64,000 bases of DNA from Orthonyx spaldingii (taxonomy: Eukaryota; Chordata; Aves; Passeriformes; Orthonychidae). The notes under the pieces were generated by a model. That model was not told where the DNA came from, did not search any database, and saw only the letters and a program-made list of their open reading frames with translations. The position numbers and the translations under genes are program-made. The stretch's first letter is position 1, and each line of letters begins with the position of its first letter. The stretch is taken from contig VZTJ01005497.1 of assembly GCA_013397795.1 (NCBI GenBank), positions 237,038 through 301,037 of the forward strand, in the 5' to 3' direction. This document shows positions 33,901-46,660 of the stretch, piece after piece.

Positions 33901-36900
33901 ACATGGAATGCAGCAGCAACACTGTCAGCCTTGGCCAGGGTTGCAATAACATCTCAGTACACCTGAATCACCAGGAAGCACTGAAGCAGGCAGATCTGCA
34001 GGTCACTGGATTGTTCAGAGCTCCAGACACATGAGTCTTGGGAAGAACCAAGTCATTTGAACTTTAAACCTTTCTATGACTGAATCCCATACAGCTCTTA
34101 GGAAACTGGTCAACTATACAATTAAAGGCTTGCATCTTGCCTCTAGTCAGAAATTTGTTATCACTTCCCAGCCCCTGGAGCTAATTAAAGTTTTGATTGC
34201 TTCCAAAGAAGTTATCAAATTACCCTTAAGCTTCTCATGATGGTTTATGAGCCAGCTTAACAGGCAAATAAATACTCTTGATTATTCCCAGATTTTCTGT
34301 GTTGATGTTCTTTCTCAAAGGAGCTGAACTCTGTACAGTTACTCACCTTCCCTGACCTTGTATTCCAGGGTTTCTGCAGACATCAACACCCAGAACTTCA
34401 GATTCAGATAGAACAAGGGGAATAATTTCCCTTAAGTAGGAATTATTAAGTGCACCTTCAGTGACAGACAGAGCAAAGCAAGTAAGCCCAACATGAACAC
34501 ATAAACTGTCCCTTCACTTACTGGGGAGGAAGGCTGATGTTTTACATGTATCTAAGTAGAAAAGCAGCCTTTTAGAGCAACAGCAAGGCAGAAGGAGAGG
34601 AGAAGGTTGCCCATAAATACCAATCACACCCACTCAGGAGTGGAGACAGACACAGACCTTTGGGAAGAGTAGGTGAGGACCGATGAAACAAACTGATCTT
34701 TTCACCCAACTGGAGTCCATTAAATATATCAAATACTCCAGGTGAGCCAAAGACAGAAGCTGTAGGAGGTGAGTTCTTGTGAAAAAGCTTTTCTAAATAT
34801 TTCTATACCTGTGAGAACCTTGTCAAAATAAACACAAACATTTAAAGCCATAAGTGCTGCACAGACAAAGCTCCTCACCGACAAACACATGATAAAAATT
34901 CAGGGCAATGAATTCAAATAATCTGGTAGCAAAGTACAAGAGGGCCTCTGTGGGCAGACAGGTGCCTCACAGATGTTGGCTCCTGAAGCTGAAACAAAAA
35001 ACAATTCCTTGAGACAGGCAGCAAAACCTCCAGAGGCAACAAGCCAGACCAAATCCATTCCTCAGCTCATGTCACGCACAAATATTTGACTTGGGACAGT
35101 ACCCTCATGGGTGTCTGAGCACCTCAGCCAAACCCCTCTCATGTGGAAAAGACGTCTACGAGTCAGAACCAGTACCTAGGCCAGCACATAAAGATAAGAA
35201 GGGGTAATTCCATCCAAGCTTGCTGATTATATAAACTAAGCACCAGGAATCTCCTGTAGCACATGACAACCAGCTCAGCTTGCCCAAGGTCCCCAGCAGC
35301 AGCAGCTCCTGGTGCTATGGGGAAGATACATCCAGGCTGGAGTGGGAATGGGGGGCATGCTGAGCTAGCTGCCTCAGCCTCACCAACCCCGGCTCACCAA
35401 GCCTTCCCCACCCAGGGAGCAGGTCACCCCCAGCCCTGCACCAGCCCAGTTGGGCACAAGGTTCCTCATGCGTGATTCAGGAGGCAGAGTTGTTTTTCCT
35501 GCTACAGCAAACATCATCCTCAAATGACAACACTTTACAAAATCTGAGGTGTGGACTGATCACATCCATCAAGCACACACACCTGCAGGGTGAGGTCAGC
35601 ACAGTTAAAAATGCCCTGGACTTGGCAGCAAAAGGATTAAGGGAGGAGAAGACAATAATGTGCCTTGCGTTTTGACCTGAGCTACTACTGAAGAATGTTT
35701 CCGTAAAGGCAAGAGGGTGGGACCTGAATTTTATCTCTCAACCCAAAGATGGAAACACAGTAATGGAAAGGTCAAAAATAGACCTGGCTCAAAGTACGGG
35801 AGGTGAGTAAGAGCCTTCCGAAAGGTCCAAATCCTTTGGAGCTTTGACATAAAAACTGCAGTAATCTGTGCTCAATGTCCAGTGGCACCTCTAACTGCTC
35901 CTCCTGGCCATCACCACTCAGAAAGACCAAAGTGTCATAGTGGGAGCTGGAAGTACCACTTCCAGATCCTGTTCAACCCCCAGGTGGAAATTTCAACCAG
36001 AGAACATCCTGACGTTACTCCAGCTTGTACTTCTGGGCAAGCTACACAGAGAGAGGGCCTGAACCTTAGAGGAGAGCTAGAAGGAGGTGGCTAGGTTAGC
36101 ATAGCAAAAAACATGGGGGGGGATGGAATGGCTGTCTCAACAATCTGAAGGGCAGCTGCAAAGGTGATGAAGACTCATTTCAGTTCTTGCATCAAGGAGA
36201 AACCTCTATAAATTACAGTTTGTGAGTGGAGCCTATAAAAAAGCTTCATCATTAAGAGATGTAAACCTGGAGAAGGTATCTAGAAAAGCGGGATCTCCTT
36301 CCTCAGAGGTTTTTCAGACACTGCTGGACAAAGACATTCCTGCAAGTAGCAGATGGACTAGAAACATCCAGGATACAGTTATGCGAGGAAGGCCCATTTC
36401 TGAAATGCAGAGACCCTGAAAAGGCCATTTGAGTCACTGTGGATAACCAGTGGAAAATGAATCCCCCAGCAGGAGCAGACAGAAGGGCAGAGAAAGACAA
36501 CTGGAGAAGCACAGTGTGGTTGCATACAGAAAAGAGTGTGCAAACACTGTCCAGGCCATCACCCACCACTACCAGAGGAAAAAATAACCTGCTAAGATCA
36601 AACTTCCCTGAAAGAGTGGTCAGGTACTGGAACAGGCTGTCCAGGGAAGTGGTGGAATCACCATCCCTGGAACTGTTCAAAAAATGTGTAGATGTGGCAC
36701 TTACGGACACGGTTGGGCTTGGCAGTGCTGGGTTAATGGTTGGACTTGATGATCTAAGAGGTTTTTTCCAACCTTAATGATTCTATGATTCTGTATGGTG
36801 AGAAACACACTCTGAAAGTGCTAAAAGGACTTACCTGTAACTACCACGGCTGCTGCACCCATCATCTTAGCAACAATCACATTAACGAGGCCAATTGGTC

Positions 36901-39900
36901 CTGGGTACAAAGGGGAGAAAGAGAACATGTACCACTGCCAGGCAGCATCAGCCCCACCTCTGAACATGCCCAGACTTCAGCATGTTCCTGGCCAAAGGAG
37001 GCTTTGGCAGCCCCAAGGTCTCCCTCATCACACCTGTGGCTCTGCCATGACCCACCCTTACAGCAGAGCCCAGAAGCTGAGCCTGAGCCTGTCCATCCCC
37101 TCTCTGCAGGCAGGGAACCCAAGGACTGACTATGATCACTGTACCAGAGCCAGACACGAAGACTTTGCTTCCCAGAGTGACTCCCGCTCTTTTGCAGGCA
37201 TGAATTCCCACCGAGAGGGGCTCGATAAGGGCTCCTTCTTCAAAAGTGACATTATCTGGAAGCCTGCAAGAATGGGACACAAGGAACAGTCACTAATGTA
37301 GTTTATGGGGGTGATGAGGAATGCCATGCCATTTGAAGACCAAACACGGCTGTAAACCACAGTGGCAAAACACACTGCCACCTGTTGTCAGAGAAATGCT
37401 GGGCTGGAACACGCTTCAAGAGGTTCCATTGCTTCTTTCCCTCCTCTGAAGCAGCATCAAGTGCACCTGAACCAAGCACCCACCTAGGGACCCACAAACT
37501 TCCCCACATAAACTCTCCAGTACTTGATGAGTCAACAAGGACTCCTTTGCCACTCATTTCCTTTGGAATAAACCCCCCAGTTGCATATGTACCACCCCGA
37601 AGCTATCCTATGGCTCACCCACCAGTGAGCTCCCAGACCCCTCATCAGGGTTGAAACAGCTTTTAGAAAATATTCTGCTGCCAAAAGTGATGTCACCAGG
37701 AAAGACAGCCAGATCCAGGTCTCCCCGCAATACCCAGGATCTCCTCCCCTGAGGCACCAAGTGTTTTAACAAGTACACTGGTCCCAGCACGCACCCTCCC
37801 AGCAGTCAGGGACGACGTGTGCAGTGGGCGTCAAACACCTTTTGGACAAAAACAGGCCTGTAACACAGCCAACATAAGTGATGGAAAAAAGCAGAGGAAG
37901 TTAAACCCTTCTGAACTGCTGGAAGAAATAGATCTCAGGCCTACAATGCTGCCCACCAGCAAGCCATCTTGTGTGGGCTCTCACACAGCTTTGGGAGGTG
38001 TGCCTGCCTGGAGGGTCTTTGTGACAGCACTGGAAAGCTCAAAGTCAGATCTCAAACAGGTCAACGTGAAGCCAAAGAAATGGAAATAATGGTTGTGGGA
38101 AGACAGTTGTGAGAAATATGCATGTCCCTTATTTCCAGGAGGCTATAAAAGTCTGACTCCAAGAGTTCAGTTGTCACAGTTTCGCATCATGTTTGCTGCT
38201 GCTGGGTTTGGACACTGCCCTGTCAATGGGGAGGGCAGCTTCACAGCATGATCCCACCTCCATCAAGTTACTCTGAGTACCCAACACAGAGTCTGTCCAC
38301 CAGCAGGACACACAGTAACTGCCCAAACATGCAAAAGCTCACTGAGACTCAGCCATCATCTGTTCTTAGCAAATCTGTGCTGGCAGTGACTGCATGCCAG
38401 GCAATCTACTCTACATGAGCCAGCCACAGCACTGGTGATCTGAAACTGGGAGCACCAGGTCCAGGCTTTGCATCCCAAGGCTTAAAAATAAAACAAAATA
38501 GCCAAAGTAATATTTGCTCAAACTGGAGAAAAAAAGCAAAGCCTGGAAGAAGCCAGCTACAAACCAACCACTTCCTCTCAAGCAAAAACTTGTGATGTTG
38601 TCAGAAAATGTTATTTTGATACACAGGAAATCGATGACAGAGGGTTTGGACAATGAGATGTTAATCTCATCTGAACCAGCACCTCATCCTGCCAGTAGCT
38701 GGTATCTGCTTCAAAAACTTCCTGCCTGAGGACTCTCAGGAGAAGATCAGTCAAGTGCCTCCTTCCAGCCGACACAATCCTGAACACTTTCCCTGCAGAC
38801 ACTAAAGACCAATCCCAGGGACATTACTGCTCATGGAAGTACCAGCTCTGTACACACTGAAAAAGAACAAGCTCCACAGGTAAAGCAGCCTCACTTGGGC
38901 TATTTTTAACTCCTTGTTAAAGGCACTTAAGTGGGTATAACGTTGCACAGGTTTTTTCAGGTCTTTGGAGCATTTGAGGCCCTGGCACAGATTGCCCAGG
39001 GAAGTTGCGCCTGACCCATCCCTGGAAGTGCTCAAGACCAGGCTGAATGGGGCTTGGAGCAGCCTGGTTTAGTGGAAGGTGTCCCTGCTCATGGTAGGAG
39101 GTGGAACAGGATGACTTCTAAGGTCCCTTCCAAACCAAACCTTTTTGGGATTCTATGATTTGCCAGAGTGCTCAAGCACAGATTTGCTTCTAAGCAAATG
39201 TGTCAGTGCTGCCACAATTAATAACACATTCAAGTTTGCTGAACTGGACATGAAAAGAGATGTGTAATGGTGGTAGTTTAGTGGAGACACTCAGAGTCAC
39301 ATGAAAAAACAGCTCAGCAGGGCCACTGCTTTCTGTTCCTGCGCTACTCGAAGTGGGATGACTTTGTTTCAAATGACAGAATGAGATGTCAGCAGTCACC
39401 CCAGTGTTTCCTGCAAAGCAGCAGCAAACTGCTCAAAGAACCAGACAAAGCCCTTCAGGCACCAGCCTAAGAAGGCAAGAATATAAAAAGAGATGGAAAA
39501 GGAAACAAGAGCATGGAGCAAATGGGAAAAGGAAAATAAGTAAAGGGTAAACCAGCGATGACATCCCAGGAGACATGCAAGAAATATTGATGTCTGGCAC
39601 CGGAGGGGATAAACTACACCTGCCTGACAAAATCTTTGCAAAGTGGCTGCCATTCAAGCTTAGGCACGTTATTTATGGATCAGAAAGCAATAAAACCTGT
39701 TGGGATCACATAAAGAGTACTCCAAGAGGTGATTGCCACAGCTAGTCTCCCACCAGGGAGTGCACATTTCTCTGCAGAGAGAGCATGGACTGACTTGTAG
39801 CAGTAGCTTGCACGGTGCTTGTAGTAGCGGCACAGGTTCCCATCGTCAGGCGGGGTTGCGCAGAAGAAGATGGTCGGGGACAGGTTGTAGCGCCCAGTTT

Positions 39901-42900
39901 TGCAGAACTCATCCATTTCCCTTGGGACACCCGGCTCAATGGCCACACGGTCACCTGCCAGGGTGAAAGCAGACAGAGTAGGTCAGGGACAGGGAGGCAC
40001 ACAGGCAGAAGTAGTACTGAAAACCACCATAGAGGCAGGAGGGACATGGGGAAGGTCTTGCTGCACACACCAGGTTGGTTCCCAATGCTCCCTCCACAGC
40101 AGCCTCATCACCAAGATCTTTCCAAGTACTTGGAAAGAGATGGTGTTTCAGAGGCACAGGCAGAGATGGATGTTCAGCCACACACCTCCCTCCAGCTGCC
40201 TTGCAGCCAACCTCAGCAGATGAAAGGGCAGCCCCCAGGAAATCATAGTGTGACCAGACATTTTGCTGAATCTGTAGTAATCATAAGAGGAAATACTGAG
40301 GATGGAGCAGGTGAGCTCGGCTAGCCACTACACTGCCATCTGGAAAGGGCTATTCTTTGCAAATCATAGAACCATGGAAACATTTGTGTTGGAAGGGACC
40401 TTAAAGCTCAGGCTGTTCCACCCCCTGCCATGGACAGGGACACTTTCCACTAGACCAGGTTGCTCCAAGTCCTGTCCAACCTGGCTTTGAACACTTCTAG
40501 GAATGGGGCAGCCACAGCTTCTCTGGGCAACCCATGCCAGGGCGTCACCACTCTCCTGGAGAAGGAAGCTTAAGGTGCAGAACACCCAGGAGCCTGGCAG
40601 GACTTATCTGGGAACAGAGACAGCTTGGTGCTACAACACAGTAGCCCAGGGTGCTGGATGGACACATGCTACAGGACAAAGAGCAATTACTTAATTGCAG
40701 TCACAAAGCAGGATGGACTAGAGAAAACAGTGTGAGCACAGTACAACTTGCAAGTACACAAGGGACACAAAATCTCACATTTATTTGGCAGAGGAAACCA
40801 GACAGAGCCAAACCTCTGAGTGAAGCTCTCCACCAACAGGCTTACAGGCAGCCACGAGGATAAGCAGGATGGAAGTAAAGAGCCATCTGGCCATTGCATC
40901 CCCTCTGAGCTGGTCAACAATGGGTGTCTGACAAGACAGAGGCAGGACATACTGAATATTCTCCCAGCCTCACATTATATGCAGCTGTGAGGCCTCCAAA
41001 GTTGCAAGTGGTTTGTTTGTATTTAGTAACACTCAACAACATCTCCTCCTTCCACCATGTAAACTACGTGCTCTGCTACATGTCAGGCGAATGCTGCACT
41101 GTGCTTTGCTCTGGTTCTGAAGCCACCAGAGAACGGGCAACCTGTTCTCCCAGCCCTCCACGAGTCCTCACATCCTTGAGCTGTCACTCTAGCTCCCAGC
41201 TCAAGTTCCTGATTTGAACATTCACGGGAGATGCTGCTCCACATCTCGTTATCTCCTTGTCCTCCTCTGAACCTTTCTCACTTGTTTTACATCCTTTTGG
41301 AAAGGAGAAGATCAGAACTACATGCAGAGTTCCAGAAGTGAACTGACATCCTCTGAGTCTCTGTCTCCTTCCTAACAGTAATTTGCATTTTCCCTGCTGC
41401 TGAGCCAATGCTCCTATGCACATTGTCAGAGCCAAAGGTCTCACCCTTCAGCAGTGATGGTCAGTACAGCATTTTAGATACAAAGCTGGTTTTGTTTCTT
41501 CTGTCGTGGACATCATTTTGTCTTTGCCTGCGTTGAATCTCACCTACATCTCACTGGCACTGCTCAGGCCTCTCTGTAGCTCTTGCTGGCTCTCCCCCAC
41601 ATCCTCTCCACCTTGCCTGAGTTGGTCTCATCAGCAAACTTCGCAAAATTCCCTGCTCAGTCCATTTTCTAGGACATTCATGAGCACAGCGAGCTGTGGA
41701 GGTCCCACCACAGGGCCTGGAGCAGTTGCTCCAGTGACCTCTGCACTGCAGGAGACCACTTGCTCCTTCAAGAACAAATACAGAGAAGAAAGACTCACAG
41801 AAGGTCACTGGTAAGAGCAATAGATGTGTTTCTGAAGGTTTATCAAGCTTCCCTAAAAGGCACCTAGTACCAGTATACACTCTGCTCTGCATTAAAATAC
41901 AGCCAGACCAGCTAAAGATATTGCAGGATAAAACTACCTAAGGAATATCATATACTAGTGGCCAAGAGGAGTGACTAATAGCAGTGCAGTGACGTTTTGA
42001 AGGAGAAAGTCACACCGTGAGTTCAGAACCTCAGATAAATTTACGTGACAGAAAAAAGCACAGCCTGTTATCGACACATTCTCGGGGACTGATTAGGAGG
42101 AAAATAAACAGATGGTTTTGGTTCCAGATACCTGGTTTCAGATGAGTCACCCCTGAGCCCACTTTCACGACAGTCCCGGAAGCTTCATGTCCCAACACCA
42201 TGGGATCCTTGACAACAAAATCCCCAATTCGACCGTGCTGCCAGTAGTGAACATCGGAGCCACAGATCCCAACGGAATGCATGCGCAGGAGGACTTCTGC
42301 CAGAAAAAGAGGGAAGGTTCCTTGTAGAAAAACCAACCTCCTTAGGCACTGAGAGAGCAGCATGTGGTCTGTTCCTGGGCCCCAGAGCAAAGGCCAAGCC
42401 AGTATCAACACATCCAAATTTACTGGCATTCAATCAACACACCAGAATTGTGTGCGCACATTAGAAGAGTGGCACATTCATGAACCACCTGCTGAAATAC
42501 AAAACTATGCAATGATTCACAAAGCAAGAAGGCTTAAAATAGGGTAAGACAAAAACTAATGTCAATAAAAAATATAGTCAACAAAATAATACAATTTAAG
42601 AGGCACGTAATTATTGCTGGAGCAGGAATAAAAGAGCAAGTCCATTTAATTTTTCCTTCTCACTAAGCTATGATTTCAGCCCTGGAGAGTTAGTGAATCA
42701 AATTTCTATCAGCCCATGTGCCCATCCTATTAATGTTTAGTCCTGCATAAGATCATCTGACAAGTCCCAAGAGCCATTTACTGTGATATACACAAACTGA
42801 TGGAACAGAAAGCAAAAAAGCCAGATAAAGGGGTATATCTGTGACTGCTCCAGTTCTTCTTTTCACCTGGAAAAGCAGCATTATCTGTTTCAGCCATGCA

Positions 42901-43060
42901 ATCTTTTTTTGGATAATTTTGCACTTCCTCAGAAATATTTTATATTATCAAGGAGCAACAAAAGAGAATGAGAAAACATAGGGAGAAGTAAAGAAAGCAG
43001 ACAGAATCAGTCATCTGTAGACCTACCATTGGGACCTGGTTCTGGGATTGGACGGTTTTC
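27982..43060 (-). CDS. SORD: Sorbitol dehydrogenase, exons 2-9 (first exon not found)
   Basis: SORD oxidises sorbitol to fructose with NAD+ in the cytosol (polyol pathway), as a zinc-dependent medium-chain dehydrogenase. Minus-strand exons in transcript order: 43060-43027, 42296-42132, 39954-39795, 37263-37145, 36900-36835, 30654-30479, 29015-28894, 28147-27982. All join in phase to 1008 nt (335 codons plus TGA). Adding the roughly 22-codon exon 1 gives 357 residues, as in mammals. Catalytic zinc ligands are present in human numbering: C45 (GICGSDVHYW), H70 and E71 (VLGHEASG). The EEGALIEPLSVG segment and the dinucleotide loop GSGPIGLV are also intact. The C-terminus reads MLKCDPTDQSP. The gene is convergent with DUOX, as in mammals. 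Introns are long and loaded with CR1. Exon 1 should lie between 43061 and the CpG island; it may be in the N gap. Confidence 0.95.
28606..28662 (-). mobile_element. CR1 LINE tail fragment
   Basis: tagaataatagaaacactga, then ggttggaaaaggcctccaag and tcatcaagtccaacca: reverse complement of a CR1 3' end, inside the last SORD intron. Confidence 0.8.
30804..31260 (-). mobile_element. CR1 LINE 3' region, about 450 bp
   Basis: Starts atcataaaatcctggaacgg, continues with ccatgggcagggacaccttc and cttgaacacttccaggaatc, and reaches the ctggagccttctcttctcca and ctgaacacccccagctctcc segments. This is one of the best preserved CR1 tails in the window. Confidence 0.9.
33620..33730. repeat. AT-rich, self-complementary low-complexity stretch
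   Basis: Nearly pure A/T (tatattatatatttataata and similar) for about 100 bp, with several short palindromes. It is likely to form hairpins or to have expanded from a TA microsatellite. Confidence 0.85.
33900..36100. other. SORD intron interior without recognisable feature
   Basis: Moderate-composition sequence. Neither strand shows an ORF of interest, an RNA gene or a transposon end that I can name. Confidence 0.4.
36575..36794 (+). mobile_element. CR1 LINE 3' tail
   Basis: Contains tactggaacaggctgtccag, catccctggaactgttcaaa, ggttggacttgatgatctaa and the terminal atgattctatgattctgt. It ends only 41 bp from the SORD exon at 36835. Confidence 0.9.
38970..39160 (+). mobile_element. CR1 LINE 3' tail in SORD intron
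   Basis: Carries ctggcacagattgcccaggg, catccctggaagtgctcaag, gtttagtggaaggtgtccct and terminal gggattctatgatt. Confidence 0.9.
40363..40562 (-). mobile_element. CR1 LINE 3' tail in SORD intron
   Basis: Reverse complement of the CR1 tail: atcatagaaccatggaaaca, gttggaagggaccttaaagc, ggacagggacactttccact, aatggggcagccacagcttc. Confidence 0.9.
41240..41720 (-). mobile_element. Older CR1-like fragment in SORD intron
   Basis: Segments such as cattttgtctttgcctgcgt, ggtctcatcagcaaacttcg and ccctgctcagtccattttct resemble the CR1 reverse-transcriptase 3' end read in reverse, with heavy divergence. Confidence 0.5.
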
Positions 43061-43529
43061 CTATGAACAAAAGGAAAAAAAAGCATTTAGCTTCTTGTTC
43101 ATATCCCTGGGAATATCTGTGGAAACTTAGCCCTAGTTAGCTCAGGTAAATCCATAAGCAGACAAGGTTTTTGGTTCTGTCTACTCCATGAGATGACTGT
43201 GGCACAGGGAGCCTGCTCCTAAGCTCCCCTCATTTTCCATGCTCAGTGGAGTAACACAGGCAGCTGTAGGACCAAGCACACTGCCAGCTTGTAAATCCAA
43301 ATTATTTTGCAGCAAATTTCCTTCCTCTGCCCAGACAAGAGACACATACGAAATTTCCCTGCACTGGAGCAGCCCCAAGTTTCAGCTGAATCCTTCATCC
43401 CACCGGCTCACAAAAACATCACCTTCTGTAACCAGGAAGATTCTGAACCACCTGTTCAATAAAGCCTTAATATTGCAGTGCTTATAATATTATTTTAAAT
43501 AATACAAAACTTGTTTACTACATAATAAT

Positions 43530-43727
43530 AGAATAACAGAATCATAGAATAGTTTGGGTTAGAAAGGATCTTAAAGCTCATCTCATTCTACACCCTGCCA
43601 TGGGCAGGGACACCTTCTACTAGGCAGGAAGTCTATGCTCCAAGTCCCATCCTTGAACACTTCCAGGGATGGGGCAGCCACAGCTTCTCTGGGCAACCTG
43701 TGCCAGGGCCTCACCAACCCATGCCAG
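43530..43727 (-). mobile_element. CR1 LINE 3' tail upstream of SORD exon 2
   Basis: agaatcatagaatagtttgg, ccatgggcagggacaccttc and gggatggggcagccacagct mark a CR1 tail in minus orientation. Confidence 0.9.
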
Positions 43728-43815
43728 TAATACATAATTTATACATAACATTGATACATAACAATTTATACATAATATATAAATAATGATTTATAGCTAA
43801 TAATCTATACATTCA
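43728..43815. repeat. AT-rich repeat with atacata units
   Basis: Imperfect repeats of taatacataatttatacata / gatacataacaatttataca directly abut the CR1 copy. The unit is about 20 bp with roughly three copies before it decays into plain AT-rich sequence. Confidence 0.7.
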
Positions 43816-45785
43816 CATTCTCTTGTAATTGCCATGTCACATCTTTATGGGATGAATGATGAAACCAGAGTTAGAAAAGTGGCCCATATTACCCTTTCAC
43901 CCAAAAGGCTTTTGCCTTCACTGAGCTTCCTCAGCTGCCTCAAAAGCCAAAGGAATAATTTTGTTGGGTTTTATAACATCAGGACAATACAACACACACC
44001 CTGAGGATAATGTCTCTAAGAAAAGCCCCCCAGAGTAGTGTCAATAAACCCTTAAAAATTCATTTGCTGCTCAGACTTTGAGTAGCACTGTTCTGCATTT
44101 TAACTATTTAAATCCCAGCATATTCCTCAACTCCTATTTTGTACTTCAGCATTCTAAACATCATGGAAAGACAAACTCTGGAAACATGTTCTCATACAAC
44201 TCAACTGACTGAAATTTTCCATGTTCAGACCTGTATCTGCAATTTTTCTATGTGGAGGGGTTGTTTTGTTCCACTGAGGACACAGCCCAGAGCATTATTT
44301 CTAAAAGAGGTCAATCTAGATGTAACCTCTCTTATAGAAAATGCAATAAGCACAGGATCTGGTGACACACCAGAGGTACAGACCACCTCAGACCAAACAG
44401 AAAGTCCACGGTGAGAGATAAAGCCAACTTCTAGCCAAAAATGTGTGTGTGTATGTGAAAAAAACAAACTCAAAACCACCTTTTTTCTTCTGGCAATAAC
44501 AACTGTGCCCAAAACACCTAGATATCTTGGTGGGAGGTGAATCCTCCAGCCTGATTTGGAGAAAATAGGAGTGACCAAAGTGAAGAACACCAAAGACACA
44601 AGCTTGCTGTCTGTTGTTCACTGAGAAGTTCAGAAATGGTGACTGGTAAACATAGCAAATATTTTCTGTGAAAAGAGACATGGAAAGAGAAGCCATGGTA
44701 CAAGTATTAAACCAATACATCCTCAATGGGCAGCAAAGAGGAACCTGTGCAGCTACCTAAGAACAAGAGGAGAGTCAATAAAAACAAAACAAACACATTT
44801 TCACACAGCACAGGGATCACAGTGACTCTGCCCATGGGAAACATGTCCAAGAATCAAGAAAGGTGTTGGAATTATGGGAAGATGGCATCATCCAGCTTTG
44901 GGTATCAATAACAGATAACAAGTTCAGAGTTCACTGCTGAGACTCCTCCTATGATCAGTGGGTCAATACAGTGAGCACCATCCACATCGTGGAAAGAAAC
45001 TTATGGGAGGCCCGGGAGAATCACACAAGGTGCCACCAGTGAGGCAGTAGGGCGCTGATGACCAGCTCTAAGGTCTCCAGCAGTACAAATATTCAAGGAA
45101 AATTCACATGTCTGGGTGTAAGCCAGTTTAGAGACCAGCAACACAGATGTGATGGAGCCAGTGTTCACCTTCACAAGTCTCAGACACCCTTCTTAAATCA
45201 CAGGGGTTTGGAAACATGTTCTTGATCTAGAGGGACCACCTCAATCCTCAATCCATTTTGATTTCTTTTGGTAGTTAGCCTATGTGTGATTGTAGTGAAA
45301 GCGCAGTTGTGTCAAACGTGCCTGGGAGCTGCCTGGGAGCCACCAGGAGCCACCCACATGGCACGGCTCAGGCTTTGGCACATGTCACTTAATCTGGATG
45401 GGAATGGTTAAAAATCAACTGCTTCCCTGGTAATCATCCCTAAACAAGGCATGTATCCAAAGTCTGTGTGTTCCCAAGAGCCCTACTGCCAGGACTCTGT
45501 GTGCAGAAAGCTGCCTGCCAATATTTGCTGTAGAAATATTCCTTCCTCCCCTTTGGCACTCGCCAAACTGGAACACGTGGTGCAGCGCCGTGGTGATTCA
45601 GTAGTCAGGCAGAGCAAAGCATTAGCAGCCAGAGAAGCAGAATGAGTTTAAAGTACTAAAAAAAGTAGAAAATAAAAGCCTTCCCAGCACCTGCTCTCCC
45701 TAAACCCTCTATCCTGCTGCTCACCTGGGCTCTGATAGCCCAAAGAAGCAACAACTACCCTCCACCCCTGCTCCCTGGGAGCGCC
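43816..45785. other. Presumed SORD intron 1, no feature recognised
   Basis: Sequence between SORD exon 2 and the CpG island. The missing SORD exon 1 should end in a sequence encoding a Gly-Asp-Leu-Arg-type motif before a donor; I searched the minus strand for that and did not find it. A short GT microsatellite occurs near 44443. Confidence 0.4.
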
Positions 45786-46155
45786 TATCTCAGCTGTGAG
45801 AATGGCTAATTGTAGGGGACGGGAGGAAAAAAAGGAGGTTTTTTGATTCTGGGTTTCAGGGATAAAAGTTTTTCCACCCAAACGGAGTTGGCAAAGATCT
45901 CAAGATTATCCCTTCCTGTATCCCCTAAGAGCATCCTGCAGCTGAAACCTTCTAAGATTGGAAAAACAGAAAATGTACACGATAGGATACACAAAGTTGC
46001 CAGGAGCAGCTAAAAATAGACCATGTTTCTGATACTGTTGCATTCTCCTGCTTGCGTGAATGAATTTATTTCCCTTGCAAAAATGTTGCACCTCCCAGGC
46101 ATACGAGGGCTGGTGCTTTTTTTTTTTTTTTCCTGTCCGTGTCATTACCCGTAAC
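45786..46155. repeat. Direct repeat copy A (uninterrupted)
   Basis: Starts tatctcagctg and ends at gtcattaccc. It shares an ordered series of blocks with copy B at 46981-47665: gagttg.caaa.atctcaa, attatccc, ctgaaa, cagctaaaaatag, the 16-base block cacctcccaggca, a T run and gtcatt. Estimated by eye at about 65-75% identity over some 370 bp, same orientation. No transposon family recognised. Confidence 0.8.
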
Positions 46156-46660
46156 GCTGTGAAGAGCCCGAAGCGGCCACAGGCTTCCCCACAGAGGGGA
46201 TGGGAGGGCCCAGCCACGGGACACACCCGAATCTGGACCCCCGCGCCCCTCAGGTCNCCTCAGGTCACCCCCTGCCATGGGGCAGCCGCGGCCCGTCCCC
46301 GCTCTCGGCCGGGGCCGGTTCAGGCTCACCCGGAACCGGGAGGATGCGGGGTGCCGGACACCCCCAGTGCCACAGGCTCAGCCTCAGGTNNNNNNNNNNN
46401 NNNNNNNNNNNNNNNNNNNNNNNNNNNNNNNNNGGCCCGCCCGCCGGGCCCGGCACCGCCCCCCGGCACCGAGCGGGCACGGCCGGCTCCAGGCAGGGCT
46501 CCAGCCCGGACCCCGGCGCCGGGCCCAGGTCTCCCAGCTCCAGGCCCCAGCTCCAATTCCAGGCCTCAGCCCCTGCTCCAGCTCCAGCCCCAGCCCCAGC
46601 CTCAGCCCCGGTTCCGGCGCCAGGCCCAGCTCCAGCTCCAGGCCCACCTCCGGGCCCAAG
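46140..46660. promoter_or_regulatory. SORD: CpG island, probable SORD promoter
   Basis: CpG-rich sequence upstream of minus-strand SORD, interrupted by a 44-N gap and a single N at 46257. A possible minus-strand splice donor (TCCGG then gtgagc) is read at about 46330. It could end a leader exon running into the gap, though the bases before it do not encode the expected SORD N-terminus in any frame. Confidence 0.55.
46390..46433. other. Assembly gap (44 N) in the SORD CpG island
   Basis: A run of N in extreme GC. It is a good candidate location for part of the missing SORD first exon. Confidence 0.99.

Larger units (their letters stand above)
30655..36834 (-). other. Largest resolved SORD intron
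   Basis: About 6.2 kb between exons ending in GTTACAG and starting ATTTATCTACC. It contains a long CR1 copy near the start, an AT-rich stretch near 33.6 kb and a second CR1 near 36.6 kb. An 810-bp minus-strand open frame at 32346-33155 has no recognisable domain. Otherwise nothing coding is seen. Confidence 0.6.

Noticed and set aside
46326..46390. Candidate SORD exon 1 next to the gtgagc donor at about 46330
   Set aside because: None of the three frames before the donor resembles the expected SORD N-terminal end. It is kept only as a possible leader exon.
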